DNA of 64,000 nt from JBJEDU01 sp051872395. Lineage in GTDB: Bacteria; Bacillota_I; Bacilli_A; RFN20; CAG-826. Location: the NCBI GenBank assembly GCA_051872395.1, contig JBJEDU010000035.1:1-64000 (forward strand), read 5' to 3'. A program made the translations under genes and the position numbers. Under the pieces are notes generated by a model that saw only the letters and a list, made by a program, of their open reading frames with translations, was not told the DNA's origin and searched no databases. Shown one piece after another: positions 16,739-25,939 of this stretch; within the stretch, counting starts at the first letter, position 1, and each line of letters starts with the position of its first letter.

Positions 16739-17359
16739 ATGTTTATTACTATAGAAGGACCAGAAGGTTCAGGAAAAACAAGCGCGATTGATTGGGCTTG
16801 TAAAGAATTAGAAAAATTGAATTATCAAATAGTAAGAACAAGGGAACCAGGTGGAACAGAAATTTCTGAACAAATCAGAGAAGTTATCTTAAATAAAGAT
16901 AATAAAAAGATGGATCCTAGAACTGAAGCTCTTTTATACGCGGCAAGTAGACGTCAACATTTAGTAGAAAAAGTTTGGCCGGCTTTAAAAGAAGGCAAAA
17001 TTGTTGTTTGTGACCGTTATTTAGATTCCTCTTTAGCGTACCAAGGTGGAGCGAGAGGTCTCGGTATTGATGAAATATTATCTGTCAATATGTACGCGAC
17101 AGAAAATACTTTTCCAGATTTAACTCTTTTATTTGATTTAGACCCTCAACTTGGATTAGAAAGAATTAGTCAAAACTCTTCAAGAGAAGTTAATAGATTA
17201 GATTTAGAAAAATTAGAATTCCATAACAAAGTAAGAAATACTTTTTTACTTTTAGCAGAACGTTACAAAGACCGTTATGTTGTAATTGATGCTTCTAAAT
17301 CAAGAGAAGAAGTTAGAGAAGAAACATTACGAGTCATTTTAGAAAGACTATGCAAATAA
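16739..17359 (+). CDS. tmk: Thymidylate kinase
   Basis: Tmk phosphorylates dTMP to dTDP. The 206-residue protein has the P-loop EGPEGSGKTSA, the DRY-type segment CDRYLDSSLAYQG, the REPGGTEIS dTMP-binding motif, and a lid region without the P-loop arginine used by E. coli-type enzymes. A strong ribosome binding site (AAGGAGAG) precedes ATG 16739. Its end overlaps holB by 10 bp. Position between recR and holB is the usual one. Confidence 0.96.
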   Translation: MFITIEGPEGSGKTSAIDWACKELEKLNYQIVRTREPGGTEISEQIREVILNKDNKKMDPRTEALLYAASRRQHLVEKVWPALKEGKIVVCDRYLDSSLAYQGGARGLGIDEILSVNMYATENTFPDLTLLFDLDPQLGLERISQNSSREVNRLDLEKLEFHNKVRNTFLLLAERYKDRYVVIDASKSREEVREETLRVILERLCK

Positions 17360-18363
17360 AAAATTATCTCGAAAAATATCAACCAGTAATATTCCATACA
17401 TTTAAAAACGCATTAAATAATCAAACATTATCTCATGCTTATTTAATTGTGGGAGAAGTTGGAACCAATCTAATTGATACCGCGAAATTTTTAGCAAAAT
17501 CAATTTTATGTAATGATGGTGATCCTTTCGCATGCGATAGTTGCATTAATTGCATGCGCGTTGATAGCGATAATTATCCAGATTTAATGATTTTTAATGG
17601 TGAAAAATCAATAATCAAAAAAGAAGATGTGACATTTATTGAATCGCAATTTGAAAAAACCGCTTTAGATGACAAAGGAATCAAAATATACATATTGCAT
17701 CTTGTTGAAAATATGACATTAGAGGCCGTTAATTCTGTTTTAAAATTTTTAGAAGAACCAGAAAGTAATATTTACGCGATACTAACTTCTAATAATGAAA
17801 ACGCTGTATTACCAACGATTATATCTCGTTGTCAAGTGATGCATTTAAAACCAATCAAAAGAGAAATAATTATAGAAGAAGCAATAGAGGAAGGCATTAC
17901 TAGAGAGGACGCTGAATTATTGTCGTATTTTTATAACGATATAAATTTAATGAAATCCGCTCTCGAAAAAGATAAAATCAAAGAATACACTAATGCCAAA
18001 GAAGCTTTAATAAAATTTTTAAACGCCATTGAAAAAGATGAAAAAGAAGCAATATACATTGAAGAAAAAGAAATTCAACCATTAGTGAAAAATAAAGAAT
18101 CAATGAGATTTTTCTTAGATTTATTAATCAATTTCTTTGAACAAATATTATTGAAACAAAATAATAGAGAAGTATTACTAAAAAGTTATGATGAAATCAT
18201 AACTACATTAAATAACAAACTAGAAAACATTGATAATTCTTTAATAGAATTAATGAAAGGGAGAAGTTTATTAAATTTAAATATTAATTCTTCTCTTTTA
18301 TTAGATCATCTTACCCTTACCATACTCAAAAAGGAGGAAAACAATCAATATGATTTCGAATAA
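17350..18363 (+). CDS. holB: DNA polymerase III delta-prime subunit
   Basis: HolB is the stator subunit of the clamp loader. The 337-residue product shows the AAA+ fold without a functional P-loop: the Walker A position reads LIVGEVGTNLID, and the zinc module (CNDGDPFACDSCINC) follows. SVLKFLEEPESNIYAILTSNN and TIISRCQV (sensor, SRC) identify it. It overlaps tmk upstream by 10 bp and ricT downstream by 14 bp. The degenerate P-loop is expected for delta-prime and separates it from DnaX. Confidence 0.92.
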   Translation: MQIKNYLEKYQPVIFHTFKNALNNQTLSHAYLIVGEVGTNLIDTAKFLAKSILCNDGDPFACDSCINCMRVDSDNYPDLMIFNGEKSIIKKEDVTFIESQFEKTALDDKGIKIYILHLVENMTLEAVNSVLKFLEEPESNIYAILTSNNENAVLPTIISRCQVMHLKPIKREIIIEEAIEEGITREDAELLSYFYNDINLMKSALEKDKIKEYTNAKEALIKFLNAIEKDEKEAIYIEEKEIQPLVKNKESMRFFLDLLINFFEQILLKQNNREVLLKSYDEIITTLNNKLENIDNSLIELMKGRSLLNLNINSSLLLDHLTLTILKKEENNQYDFE

Positions 18364-19246
18364 TCAAACTGAAGTAAAAGAATATAAAAATGAAGATTTT
18401 ACCCATTTCGCTGGTGTGAAATTTGAAACTGGAATTAGATTTTATTTTTTTGGCACTAACGATGATACTTTAAAAATTGGTGATTCAGTGGTAGTCGAAA
18501 CTTTAAGAGGAGTAGAACTTGGTTTTATCACTTTAGCCCCTATTCCAATGGAAAAATATACTAGCGAATTAGGTTTGAAACCTATATTAAGAAGTGCGAC
18601 TGACGCTGATAAAAAGGCTTATGAGGCAAATCGAAAAAGCGCTGGCTTTGCAATGGAAATATGTCGAGCAGAAGTTAAAAAGCTCAACCTCGATATGAGA
18701 CTTTTAAGTTGCGAATATACTTTAGATAAAACTAAAGTCATCTTTTCATATCTTTCAGATGATCGAGTTGATTTTAGAGAATTACTAAAAGTTTTAGCCG
18801 CTAAACTTCATACACGAATTGAACTCCGTCAAATTGGAGCGAGAGATAAAGCAAAGATGGTTGGTGGTCTAGGAGTATGTGGACTTCCTTTGTGTTGTTC
18901 CACTTTCTTAAATGAATTTGATGGTATTTCCATCAATAGAGCGAAAAATCAACTACTCGCTATTAACATTCCAAAATTATCAGGCGCGTGTGGTAAATTA
19001 TTTTGTTGTTTAAAATATGAAGATGATGCTTATACTGAACTAAAGAAAGATTTCCCTGAAATTGGAACAAAATTTTTCATGGATAAAATTCAATTTACTG
19101 TTTCAAGCATCAATATAATTTCTAAAACAGTGGAAATAAGAAACGAAGAAACCATTCAAAATATTTCTTTAGAAGAATTTAATAACTTAAATAAAACGAT
19201 TAAAAATAGAAAAGATAAAGATGAAAAGAAACAAATCGTTCAATAA
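18350..19246 (+). CDS. ricT: RicT (YaaT), PSP1-domain iron-sulfur protein
   Basis: RicT (YaaT) is part of the RicAFT complex that, in Bacillus, carries iron-sulfur clusters and tunes RNA processing through RNase Y. The 298-residue product has the PSP1 domain with conserved cysteines GVCGLPLCCSTF and ACGKLFCCLKYE. AAGGAGG lies upstream of ATG 18350, which supports this start within the holB end. RicA and RicF partners are not in the window. Competence and sporulation effects known in Bacillus cannot be assumed here. Confidence 0.93.
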   Translation: MISNNQTEVKEYKNEDFTHFAGVKFETGIRFYFFGTNDDTLKIGDSVVVETLRGVELGFITLAPIPMEKYTSELGLKPILRSATDADKKAYEANRKSAGFAMEICRAEVKKLNLDMRLLSCEYTLDKTKVIFSYLSDDRVDFRELLKVLAAKLHTRIELRQIGARDKAKMVGGLGVCGLPLCCSTFLNEFDGISINRAKNQLLAINIPKLSGACGKLFCCLKYEDDAYTELKKDFPEIGTKFFMDKIQFTVSSINIISKTVEIRNEETIQNISLEEFNNLNKTIKNRKDKDEKKQIVQ

Positions 19247-20087
19247 TAAAGAACCTCTTTTATATTTACTTAGCACTCCAATTGGGAATTTATCTGATAT
19301 TTCTTTAAGAGCCAAAGAAATTCTTTCTTCATGCGATTTAATTGCCGCGGAAGATACAAGAAATACAAATTTTTTATTAGATAGAATTGGAATTAATAAA
19401 CCCATTATTTCTTTACATGAACATAATGAAGTTAAAGCTTCTTTATCATTAATTAATAAAATTAAAGAAGAAAATATCAATGTAGTTTATGTATCTGACG
19501 CTGGATATCCAGGCATCAGCGATCCAGGCCATATCCTAGTAGAAAAATGTATCGAAAATAATATTAAAGTATCGGTCATTCCTGGACCTAGTGCTTTTTT
19601 AAGCGCTTTAGTCGCCTCAAATATTGACACTAATCACTTTGTTTTTTATGGTTTTTTAGACGCTAGAACAAATAAAGCGAGAAGTGAATTAAATAAATTA
19701 AAAGATTATGAGCATACTTTAATTTTTTATGAATCGCCACATCGAATTGAGAAAACGATAAATTTATTTTATGAAGTACTTGGTGATAGAAAGTTCACTT
19801 TAGCGAGAGAATTAACCAAACTAAATGAAGAATATATTTACGGAACATTATCTGAATTAGTTAATATTGATTTCTCATCTTTAAAAGGAGAAATTGTCAT
19901 TGTAATTGAAGGCAAAAAAGAAGAAAAAGAACAATCTTCAATCGATAATGAAGAAATTAAATTAATCATCAAAAAATTATTGAAAGAAAACAAAACAAAA
20001 ACTGAGATAACATCGTTATTAATCGAACAATATAAAATAAGTAAAAAAGTTATTTATAATCTATTTTCATTAATCGATAAAGAATAA
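19221..20087 (+). CDS. rsmI: 16S rRNA 2'-O-methyltransferase RsmI
   Basis: RsmI methylates the ribose of C1402 in 16S rRNA. The 288-residue product begins LYLLSTPIGNLSDISLRA and contains AAEDTRNTNFLL, SDAGYPGISDPG, IPGPSAFLSALVAS and FYESPHRIE, the tetrapyrrole-methylase-fold signatures of the family. It overlaps ricT by 26 bp and is the last gene of the dnaX cluster. Its 3' end overlaps the convergent YfhO-like gene by 18 bp, with no terminator stem between them. Confidence 0.95.
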   Translation: MKRNKSFNNKEPLLYLLSTPIGNLSDISLRAKEILSSCDLIAAEDTRNTNFLLDRIGINKPIISLHEHNEVKASLSLINKIKEENINVVYVSDAGYPGISDPGHILVEKCIENNIKVSVIPGPSAFLSALVASNIDTNHFVFYGFLDARTNKARSELNKLKDYEHTLIFYESPHRIEKTINLFYEVLGDRKFTLARELTKLNEEYIYGTLSELVNIDFSSLKGEIVIVIEGKKEEKEQSSIDNEEIKLIIKKLLKENKTKTEITSLLIEQYKISKKVIYNLFSLIDKE

Positions 20088-23000
20088 TTTTTTATTTTCT
20101 TTATCGACTTTCTTAATATCGAAATAGGAATAAGTTAAATACATTATTATAAAAGAAACCATACCAACAAAACTCAAGGCATTGCCTTCTTTTAAATATG
20201 GTGGATAAAAGTCTAATTCATAATGATTATTTCCTTCATTAGCTAAAAAGGAAACGAAACCACCTTGAGCAGGAAATACTTCAATATTTTTCTTTTCACC
20301 ATTTTCATCAATTTCTTTAACTTTCCAACCCTCTTCATACGCAATACGGGTGACAATTACTCTCTTAGAAGAATAATTAGTGTCAAAATCAAAATGGTTT
20401 GTTGAATAATTAACATTGTTTAATTTGTTTTCCTCTAAGGTAGATAAAGTATTATAAAAATCCGTGCCACTTTCATAATATAAGCGAATTGATGATTGAG
20501 CGTTAATCTCACTAAAACGTGGAACAATAATTATATTTTTAATTTTATTTTTGGTATAAAAAGTTCTTAATGATTTATTTGATGATGTCGTATTATCATC
20601 GTTATGATTATCAAATAAACAAATATTATCGTTTTCATCTAAAAAATAAACATTAATCTTTTTATTGCTTGTAAAAGAATATTGAAGAGTGAAAATATTT
20701 CCTTCTTCATCAAATGGGAAATAAGAAAATCCGCTATTGGATAAAAAGATTACGATGTGATTAGTAGAACTATTCGAAGCAGTTGGATTAGTTAAAGAAT
20801 AGTTAGCAGGTATATTTTTTAATTCATCCAAACTCATTTTTAATGGATTTGAAGAACCTGTCGAATAATAATCAAATTGTAATGAAATATTTTTATTTAA
20901 AGCTTGCTCATTACCAAAATTATAAATAGTTTGTTCAGTTAATGTATTGTTAGATAATTCAAGAAGTCGATCATAATACTCATAAGAATAAAGTCCACAT
21001 TTTAAATATAGTTCTTCATTTCTTAAAGGATAATATGATGAACTCGCTAAAGTAGTTTGTTTATCTTCCATTGAATTATATGTCGCGATTTTATCAAAAG
21101 AGAAACCTAAATCGATAAATTTCGTATTTCGATAAACATAAAATGAATCATTAGGATATAAAGAAGAAATATCTTCAAAATAAAATGGAACGTTGATGTT
21201 TACATCATCTAAACAAGTATCTTTTTCAACAAAGTAATATTTAATACCTAAGAATGTATCTAAGTTGGCTCTTTTTTCTACGTAAGATCCACTCCACCCA
21301 TTAATATTTTGAGTCAAACGACTCCAAGTAATAAATTCCACAGTGTTAAAGTTATAAATAGAATGAAAGAAACTAACACCATTATAATTATTTCTCATCC
21401 CATCATTTCTTGCAGAATCAGTAGCTAAAGAAGAATAACATCGATAATATGTAGGGTCATCTTTTTTTATCCTACTTGTTAAGGCGTATAAATCTTCATT
21501 TTTTTCTAATCCATTATTGACAGAATTATAATTTGTGTAACCATGGAAAATAGTAATTAAAGAACCCATCGTCACTAATTCGATACAAACAAATATATTA
21601 AAAGCTTTATAATAAGAACCCTTTTTAAGTGCGATACGAACGACAAAATAGAAAACAGTTACATATACTAAATAAATGATGAGAGGTATAAATAAAGGCA
21701 TTCTTTCACTAAAGTTATATTTCTCATTATTAACAAGATAATAAGCGATGAGCACTGATGCCACTCCACCTATAAATGCAAATAAATAACCAAATAATAA
21801 ATGAAGAGGTTTCATTTCTTTAATTCGATCAATATATAAACCAACATAAGTAATTAAAGAAGTGGCGACAAACAAATACCATCTCGAATATGGTTTAGTA
21901 AAACCAAAGCACAAATAATAGAAAAATGGAGTGAAAATTGCAAGGATAAAGAAAATTATGGCAATAAAATGACTTATTTTTCTTCTTTTAAATGAGTCAA
22001 TAATCGTCGGCACTAATAATACAATAAATGGAGAAAAACAAAATAAAGAACCCGCAACATTATCATAAGATTCATTACCTAAAACAGTTAACGGTGTACC
22101 TCTATCGCTTGTGGTTGGGAAGAAAAATTCAATTATTGGATATAAAACCCGATATCCTTTATTTCCCCCATCAACATCATTAAAAGAAAATAATAATTTT
22201 AAAGCATCAACAATTTTTCCTTCTTTAAATGCTGATAATAAGTTTGCTAAATAAGTAGAACTAGTAGCCCTATCACTATTAATAGCAATCATCGCGCCAG
22301 GAAGGACAACTACTAGTGATAAAAGAATGCCAACTAAAAATCCAATAAAGCCAATTCCTAAGATAATTAGATTATCTTTTGCATTGTTTAATTTTAACCT
22401 CTGGAAATATCTAAACATCGCATAAATAAAAGCGCAAATAACGAAGCAAATAAAGAAGAAATAATTGGTTACACCCATTAAAAGTAATGACACCATTAAA
22501 ACAAATGGGCGTTTTTCTTTTAATATTTTTTCTACACCTAATAAGATAAGAGGAAAAAAGACTGCAACTTCAGAAAAATGGTTAAACCATAAATACCAAC
22601 TAACCCAACCAGAAAAAGCGTACGCTAAACCGCATAACATCGAAGTCTCTTCTTTAACTTTGAAATAGCGAATGTAAAAATAAAACGCTAATCCTGAACA
22701 AGCTAATTTAAGTATAGTCATCGCCGCCATAACTTGTGGAATAATGGCGCGAGGAAATATCAAAGTTAATAAGAAAAAGGGATCAAATAAATAATAAAAG
22801 GAATTTGAACCAATATTATTTGCCCCTAAATATGTATTAGTATCATAAAAAACAAATTCACCAGTTTTAAAGAAATGATGCCAATCATCATATCCATTTA
22901 AATAAAAGGAAAATTGTTGAGCGCAATAATCTCCAGAATATGGAGTTGTAAAATTATTAGTAATTAAAATGGAAAAGAAAAATAATATTCCCATTATTAA

Positions 23001-23147
23001 AAGGAATAAAAAATATTCAAATTGAGATTTATGATTTTTAAAAAAATCTGTAATCATCAATAAAAATTTATTATTAGATTTCTTTTGATTATTTTTAAAA
23101 GCAATATCCATCTTCATTATTATAAAATCAAATAGAATAAATTGCAC
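20070..23147 (-). CDS. YfhO-like large membrane protein
   Basis: This polytopic membrane protein resembles the YfhO family (GT-C-like fold), which in some Gram-positives is linked to glycosylation of lipoteichoic acid or related polymers. The 1025-residue product has more than ten hydrophobic segments in its first half, including the early loop with TTPYSGDYCAQQF, a large extracellular region from about residue 560 to 960, and one last membrane segment. The start is ambiguous: GTG at 23147, ATG at 23117 or ATG at 23111, none with a clear ribosome binding site. Its 3' end overlaps rsmI convergently. Substrate is unknown. Confidence 0.75.
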   Translation of the reverse strand: MQFILFDFIIMKMDIAFKNNQKKSNNKFLLMITDFFKNHKSQFEYFLFLLIMGILFFFSILITNNFTTPYSGDYCAQQFSFYLNGYDDWHHFFKTGEFVFYDTNTYLGANNIGSNSFYYLFDPFFLLTLIFPRAIIPQVMAAMTILKLACSGLAFYFYIRYFKVKEETSMLCGLAYAFSGWVSWYLWFNHFSEVAVFFPLILLGVEKILKEKRPFVLMVSLLLMGVTNYFFFICFVICAFIYAMFRYFQRLKLNNAKDNLIILGIGFIGFLVGILLSLVVVLPGAMIAINSDRATSSTYLANLLSAFKEGKIVDALKLLFSFNDVDGGNKGYRVLYPIIEFFFPTTSDRGTPLTVLGNESYDNVAGSLFCFSPFIVLLVPTIIDSFKRRKISHFIAIIFFILAIFTPFFYYLCFGFTKPYSRWYLFVATSLITYVGLYIDRIKEMKPLHLLFGYLFAFIGGVASVLIAYYLVNNEKYNFSERMPLFIPLIIYLVYVTVFYFVVRIALKKGSYYKAFNIFVCIELVTMGSLITIFHGYTNYNSVNNGLEKNEDLYALTSRIKKDDPTYYRCYSSLATDSARNDGMRNNYNGVSFFHSIYNFNTVEFITWSRLTQNINGWSGSYVEKRANLDTFLGIKYYFVEKDTCLDDVNINVPFYFEDISSLYPNDSFYVYRNTKFIDLGFSFDKIATYNSMEDKQTTLASSSYYPLRNEELYLKCGLYSYEYYDRLLELSNNTLTEQTIYNFGNEQALNKNISLQFDYYSTGSSNPLKMSLDELKNIPANYSLTNPTASNSSTNHIVIFLSNSGFSYFPFDEEGNIFTLQYSFTSNKKINVYFLDENDNICLFDNHNDDNTTSSNKSLRTFYTKNKIKNIIIVPRFSEINAQSSIRLYYESGTDFYNTLSTLEENKLNNVNYSTNHFDFDTNYSSKRVIVTRIAYEEGWKVKEIDENGEKKNIEVFPAQGGFVSFLANEGNNHYELDFYPPYLKEGNALSFVGMVSFIIMYLTYSYFDIKKVDKENKKLFFID

Positions 23148-23190
23148 TTAATTCAAATAAGGATTTTTATAATTTTTTATAAAAATATTC

Positions 23191-23219
23191 TTGTAATTTA
23201 TTTTTCACTTTTCTAATAT
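23191..23219 (+). promoter_or_regulatory. Promoter of typA
   Basis: TTGTAA (23191-23196) and TAATAT (23214-23219) are separated by 17 bp, about 25 bp before ATG 23245, with AGGA as the ribosome binding site in between. It is divergent from the YfhO-like gene. Confidence 0.6.
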
Positions 23220-23244
23220 AGAAAAGAAAAAGTAGGAAAATTAT

Positions 23245-25074
23245 ATGAATACAAGAAATATCGCCATTATTGCTCACGTCGACCATGGAAAAACTACCCT
23301 AGTAGACCAATTATTAAAAACTGCAGGGACATTTAGAAGCAATGAAGAAGTTAATGAACGTGTCATGGATAGCAATGATATTGAAAGAGAAAGAGGAATT
23401 ACTATTCTCGCAAAAACTACTTCAATTTTTTATCATGATTATAAAATAAATATTTTAGACACTCCTGGTCATGCTGATTTTGGAGGCGAAGTTGAAAGAA
23501 TTATGAACATGGTTGATGGCGTTCTCTTATTAGTGGATGCCTTTGAAGGAACGATGCCACAAACAAGATTCGTTTTAAAGAAAGCATTACAAGCTCACAT
23601 CAAACCAATTGTCGTCATTAATAAAATAGACCGCGCCAATATTGATATACAAAAAACTTTAGATGAAGTTTTAGATTTATTTATAGAATTAGGTGCTGAT
23701 GATGATTTATTAGATTTCAAAGTTGTTTATACTTCCGCTTTAAAAGGAACATCATCATTATCGCCTGAACTCGAATCACAAGTTCCAGGAATGGATGTAT
23801 TATTTGAAACAATTATTAAAGAAATTCCTGAACCTAATGCTGATATTAACGGACCACTTCAATTACAAGTAGCGTTATTAGATTATAACGATTTCGTTGG
23901 AAGAATTGGTGTTGGCACTATTAAAAGAGGAACGATTAAAGTCAATGATAATGTCGCTTTAGCGAGAAATAATGACACTGTAAGACAATTTAGAGTAATG
24001 AAATTATTTGGTTATCAAGGTCTTAAAAGAGTGGAAATCGAAGAAGCTCATGCTGGTGATATTGTCGCTGTCGCTGGACTTAGTGATATTAATGTTGGTG
24101 AAACCATCTGCAGTGTCGATAATGTTGAACCACTACCAAAAATTAAATTAGATGAACCAACTCTTCAAATGACTTTTGGAACAAATACCTCTCCATTTTC
24201 AGGAAGAGATGGAAAACTTTTAACTGCTAGAAAAATTGAAGAAAGACTTTTTAAAGAGGTTCAAAAAGATATTGCGTTAAGAGTCGAAAGAATTCCTAAT
24301 ACTGAAAGTTGGATAGTTTCAGGTAGAGGAGAACTTCATTTATCAATTTTAATTGAAAATATGAGAAGAGAAGGCTATGAACTTCAAGTATCAAAACCAC
24401 AAGTAATTATCAAAGAAATTGATGGAGTAAAATGCGAACCATACGAAGATTTAATGATCGATGTTCCAAACGATTATGTTGGAGATGTCATGACCACAAT
24501 TGGAGAAAGAAGTGGCGAACTCATTAATATGGACGCTGGTGATGTCACAACAAGAATCGATTATATTATTCCTTCTCGCGGTTTATTAGGATATACGACT
24601 TCATTTTTAACATTAACCAAAGGTTATGGAATTATTTCTCACACTTTTAGAGAATATCGTCCATATAAAAAATTAGAGCTTGGAGAAAGATTATTAGGTG
24701 TTTTAGTCGCTACTGAAAGCGGATTAGCCACTCCATACGCTTTAGAACACGTTGAAGAAAGAGGAACAATGTTTATTGAACCAGGTGTTGAAGTATATGA
24801 AGGAATGATAGTTGGTGAAAATCGCTACGACATCGATTTAGCGGTCAATGTGGTTACTAAAAAGAATTTAACAAATGTTAGAAGTTCAACAAAAGATAAC
24901 ACTGTCGTTTTAAAAACACCTCGTAAAATGTCTCTTGAAGGTTGCTTGGATTACATTAATCTTGATGAATTAGTGGAAATTACCCCAAAAACTTATAGGA
25001 TGAGAAAGAAAATATTAAATACGGTCGAAAGAAAGAAATATGACGCTCATCAAAAAAGAGATAATGAAAATTAA
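23245..25074 (+). CDS. typA: Ribosome-associated GTPase TypA/BipA
   Basis: TypA is an EF-G-like GTPase that assists ribosome assembly and translation under stress. The 609-residue product has G1 AHVDHGKTT, G3 DTPGHADFGGE and G4 NKID, then the beta-barrel, EF-G III/V-like domains and the BipA-specific C-terminal domain (GLLGYTTSFLTLTKGYGI). It stands alone between a plus-strand promoter and a bidirectional terminator. Confidence 0.97.
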   Translation: MNTRNIAIIAHVDHGKTTLVDQLLKTAGTFRSNEEVNERVMDSNDIERERGITILAKTTSIFYHDYKINILDTPGHADFGGEVERIMNMVDGVLLLVDAFEGTMPQTRFVLKKALQAHIKPIVVINKIDRANIDIQKTLDEVLDLFIELGADDDLLDFKVVYTSALKGTSSLSPELESQVPGMDVLFETIIKEIPEPNADINGPLQLQVALLDYNDFVGRIGVGTIKRGTIKVNDNVALARNNDTVRQFRVMKLFGYQGLKRVEIEEAHAGDIVAVAGLSDINVGETICSVDNVEPLPKIKLDEPTLQMTFGTNTSPFSGRDGKLLTARKIEERLFKEVQKDIALRVERIPNTESWIVSGRGELHLSILIENMRREGYELQVSKPQVIIKEIDGVKCEPYEDLMIDVPNDYVGDVMTTIGERSGELINMDAGDVTTRIDYIIPSRGLLGYTTSFLTLTKGYGIISHTFREYRPYKKLELGERLLGVLVATESGLATPYALEHVEERGTMFIEPGVEVYEGMIVGENRYDIDLAVNVVTKKNLTNVRSSTKDNTVVLKTPRKMSLEGCLDYINLDELVEITPKTYRMRKKILNTVERKKYDAHQKRDNEN

Positions 25075-25101
25075 TTATTAATTAAACAAACTATATTTAT
25101 A

Positions 25102-25136
25102 AAAAAACTAGGTTGTATCAATTCGCCTAGTTTTTT
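25102..25136. terminator. Bidirectional intrinsic terminator
   Basis: AAAAAACTAGG and CCTAGTTTTTT form an 11-bp stem around a 13-nt loop, with T runs on both strands. It lies between the converging typA and PII-like genes and can serve both. Confidence 0.85.
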
Positions 25137-25167
25137 CTTATATTAACTTTAATTATTAAAAGTTAAA

Positions 25168-25524
25168 TTATTCGCTATCTTTTTTTATACCTGCGACATC
25201 ACTGACAGGGAGAGAAAAAGCAATGCCTTGACAATCAGTTCCTAATCCCGCCGCGGTATTTATCGCTAATAAAACATTATCTCTAATTGATTGATGAACG
25301 AGAATTAAAATTAATTCTTTATCTGGAGAAATGGTAATATCAAATTTGGATGTTAATTCTTTAGTAGCGGTTCCTCTAGCGTGAAGAATTGTGCCACCTT
25401 TCGCTCCTTCTTTTCTCGCTGCGTCCATAACAATATCTGAATAGCCAGAATTGATAATGACAACAAGACATTCATATTCATTTTCTTCTGTAATAATCTC
25501 TTCTTTTTTTGTTTCTTTTTTCAT
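25168..25524 (-). CDS. PII-like regulatory protein A
   Basis: This 118-residue protein has the PII-like ferredoxin fold: a charged N-terminal tail, the strand-helix unit LVVIINSGYSDIVMDAARKEGAKGGTILHARGT, and a second strand-helix unit with DKELILILVHQS. The GGTILHARGT segment matches the pattern of PII C-terminal strands in which GATV-type residues line the nucleotide site. The uridylylated T-loop tyrosine of classical GlnB is absent. It is the last gene of a three-gene unit with a second PII-like protein and a DUF1538 membrane protein, so I infer that it gates that membrane protein. The ligand is unknown. Confidence 0.75.
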   Translation of the reverse strand: MKKETKKEEIITEENEYECLVVIINSGYSDIVMDAARKEGAKGGTILHARGTATKELTSKFDITISPDKELILILVHQSIRDNVLLAINTAAGLGTDCQGIAFSLPVSDVAGIKKDSE

Positions 25525-25538
25525 AAAATAATCCTCGC

Positions 25539-25928
25539 TTACATCTTTGAAAATATGCGATATGCAGTAACGGAAGATATGGCTTTTAAGTCTACTGAAA
25601 ATCCAATTCCTTTACTTGAATCATCCATTTTAAAATAGGCTTCAAGTTCAACTTTATAAAGAGGTAAATCTTCTTTTCGACATAATGTAAAAACTATATC
25701 TTTTTTATTATTTTCAATTCCTAAAATGTCATAGACATCTTTGCTTGCTGTTCCTAAACCAATTTGAGAAAAAGTTAAAATGGAACCGAGTGAATTAAAT
25801 AATTTGGTAATAGAATTGCCTTCTCCACGAGGAACGATTGCGATGTAGAAAGAAAGTGGTTTAATATCACTTCGATCTTCGTATTTTTGTTTAACTTTCT
25901 CAACTTTTTTCTTAATTATTCTCGCCAT
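25539..25928 (-). CDS. PII-like regulatory protein B
   Basis: This 129-residue protein is another PII-like domain, clearly diverged from its neighbour. After a basic N-terminal tail it shows FYIAIVPRGEGNSITKLF, the segment FSQIGLGTASKDVYDILGIE, and a second half with KDIVFTLCRKED and a C-terminal helix. GLGTAS followed by LGIENNKKDIVF is typical of the PII-like proteins that neighbour DUF1538 genes. It lies 11 bp after the membrane protein and 14 bp before PII-like A. Two unlike PII paralogues side by side suggest a heteromeric or two-signal control. Confidence 0.72.
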   Translation of the reverse strand: MARIIKKKVEKVKQKYEDRSDIKPLSFYIAIVPRGEGNSITKLFNSLGSILTFSQIGLGTASKDVYDILGIENNKKDIVFTLCRKEDLPLYKVELEAYFKMDDSSKGIGFSVDLKAISSVTAYRIFSKM

Positions 25929-25939
25929 AAAATTAAACC

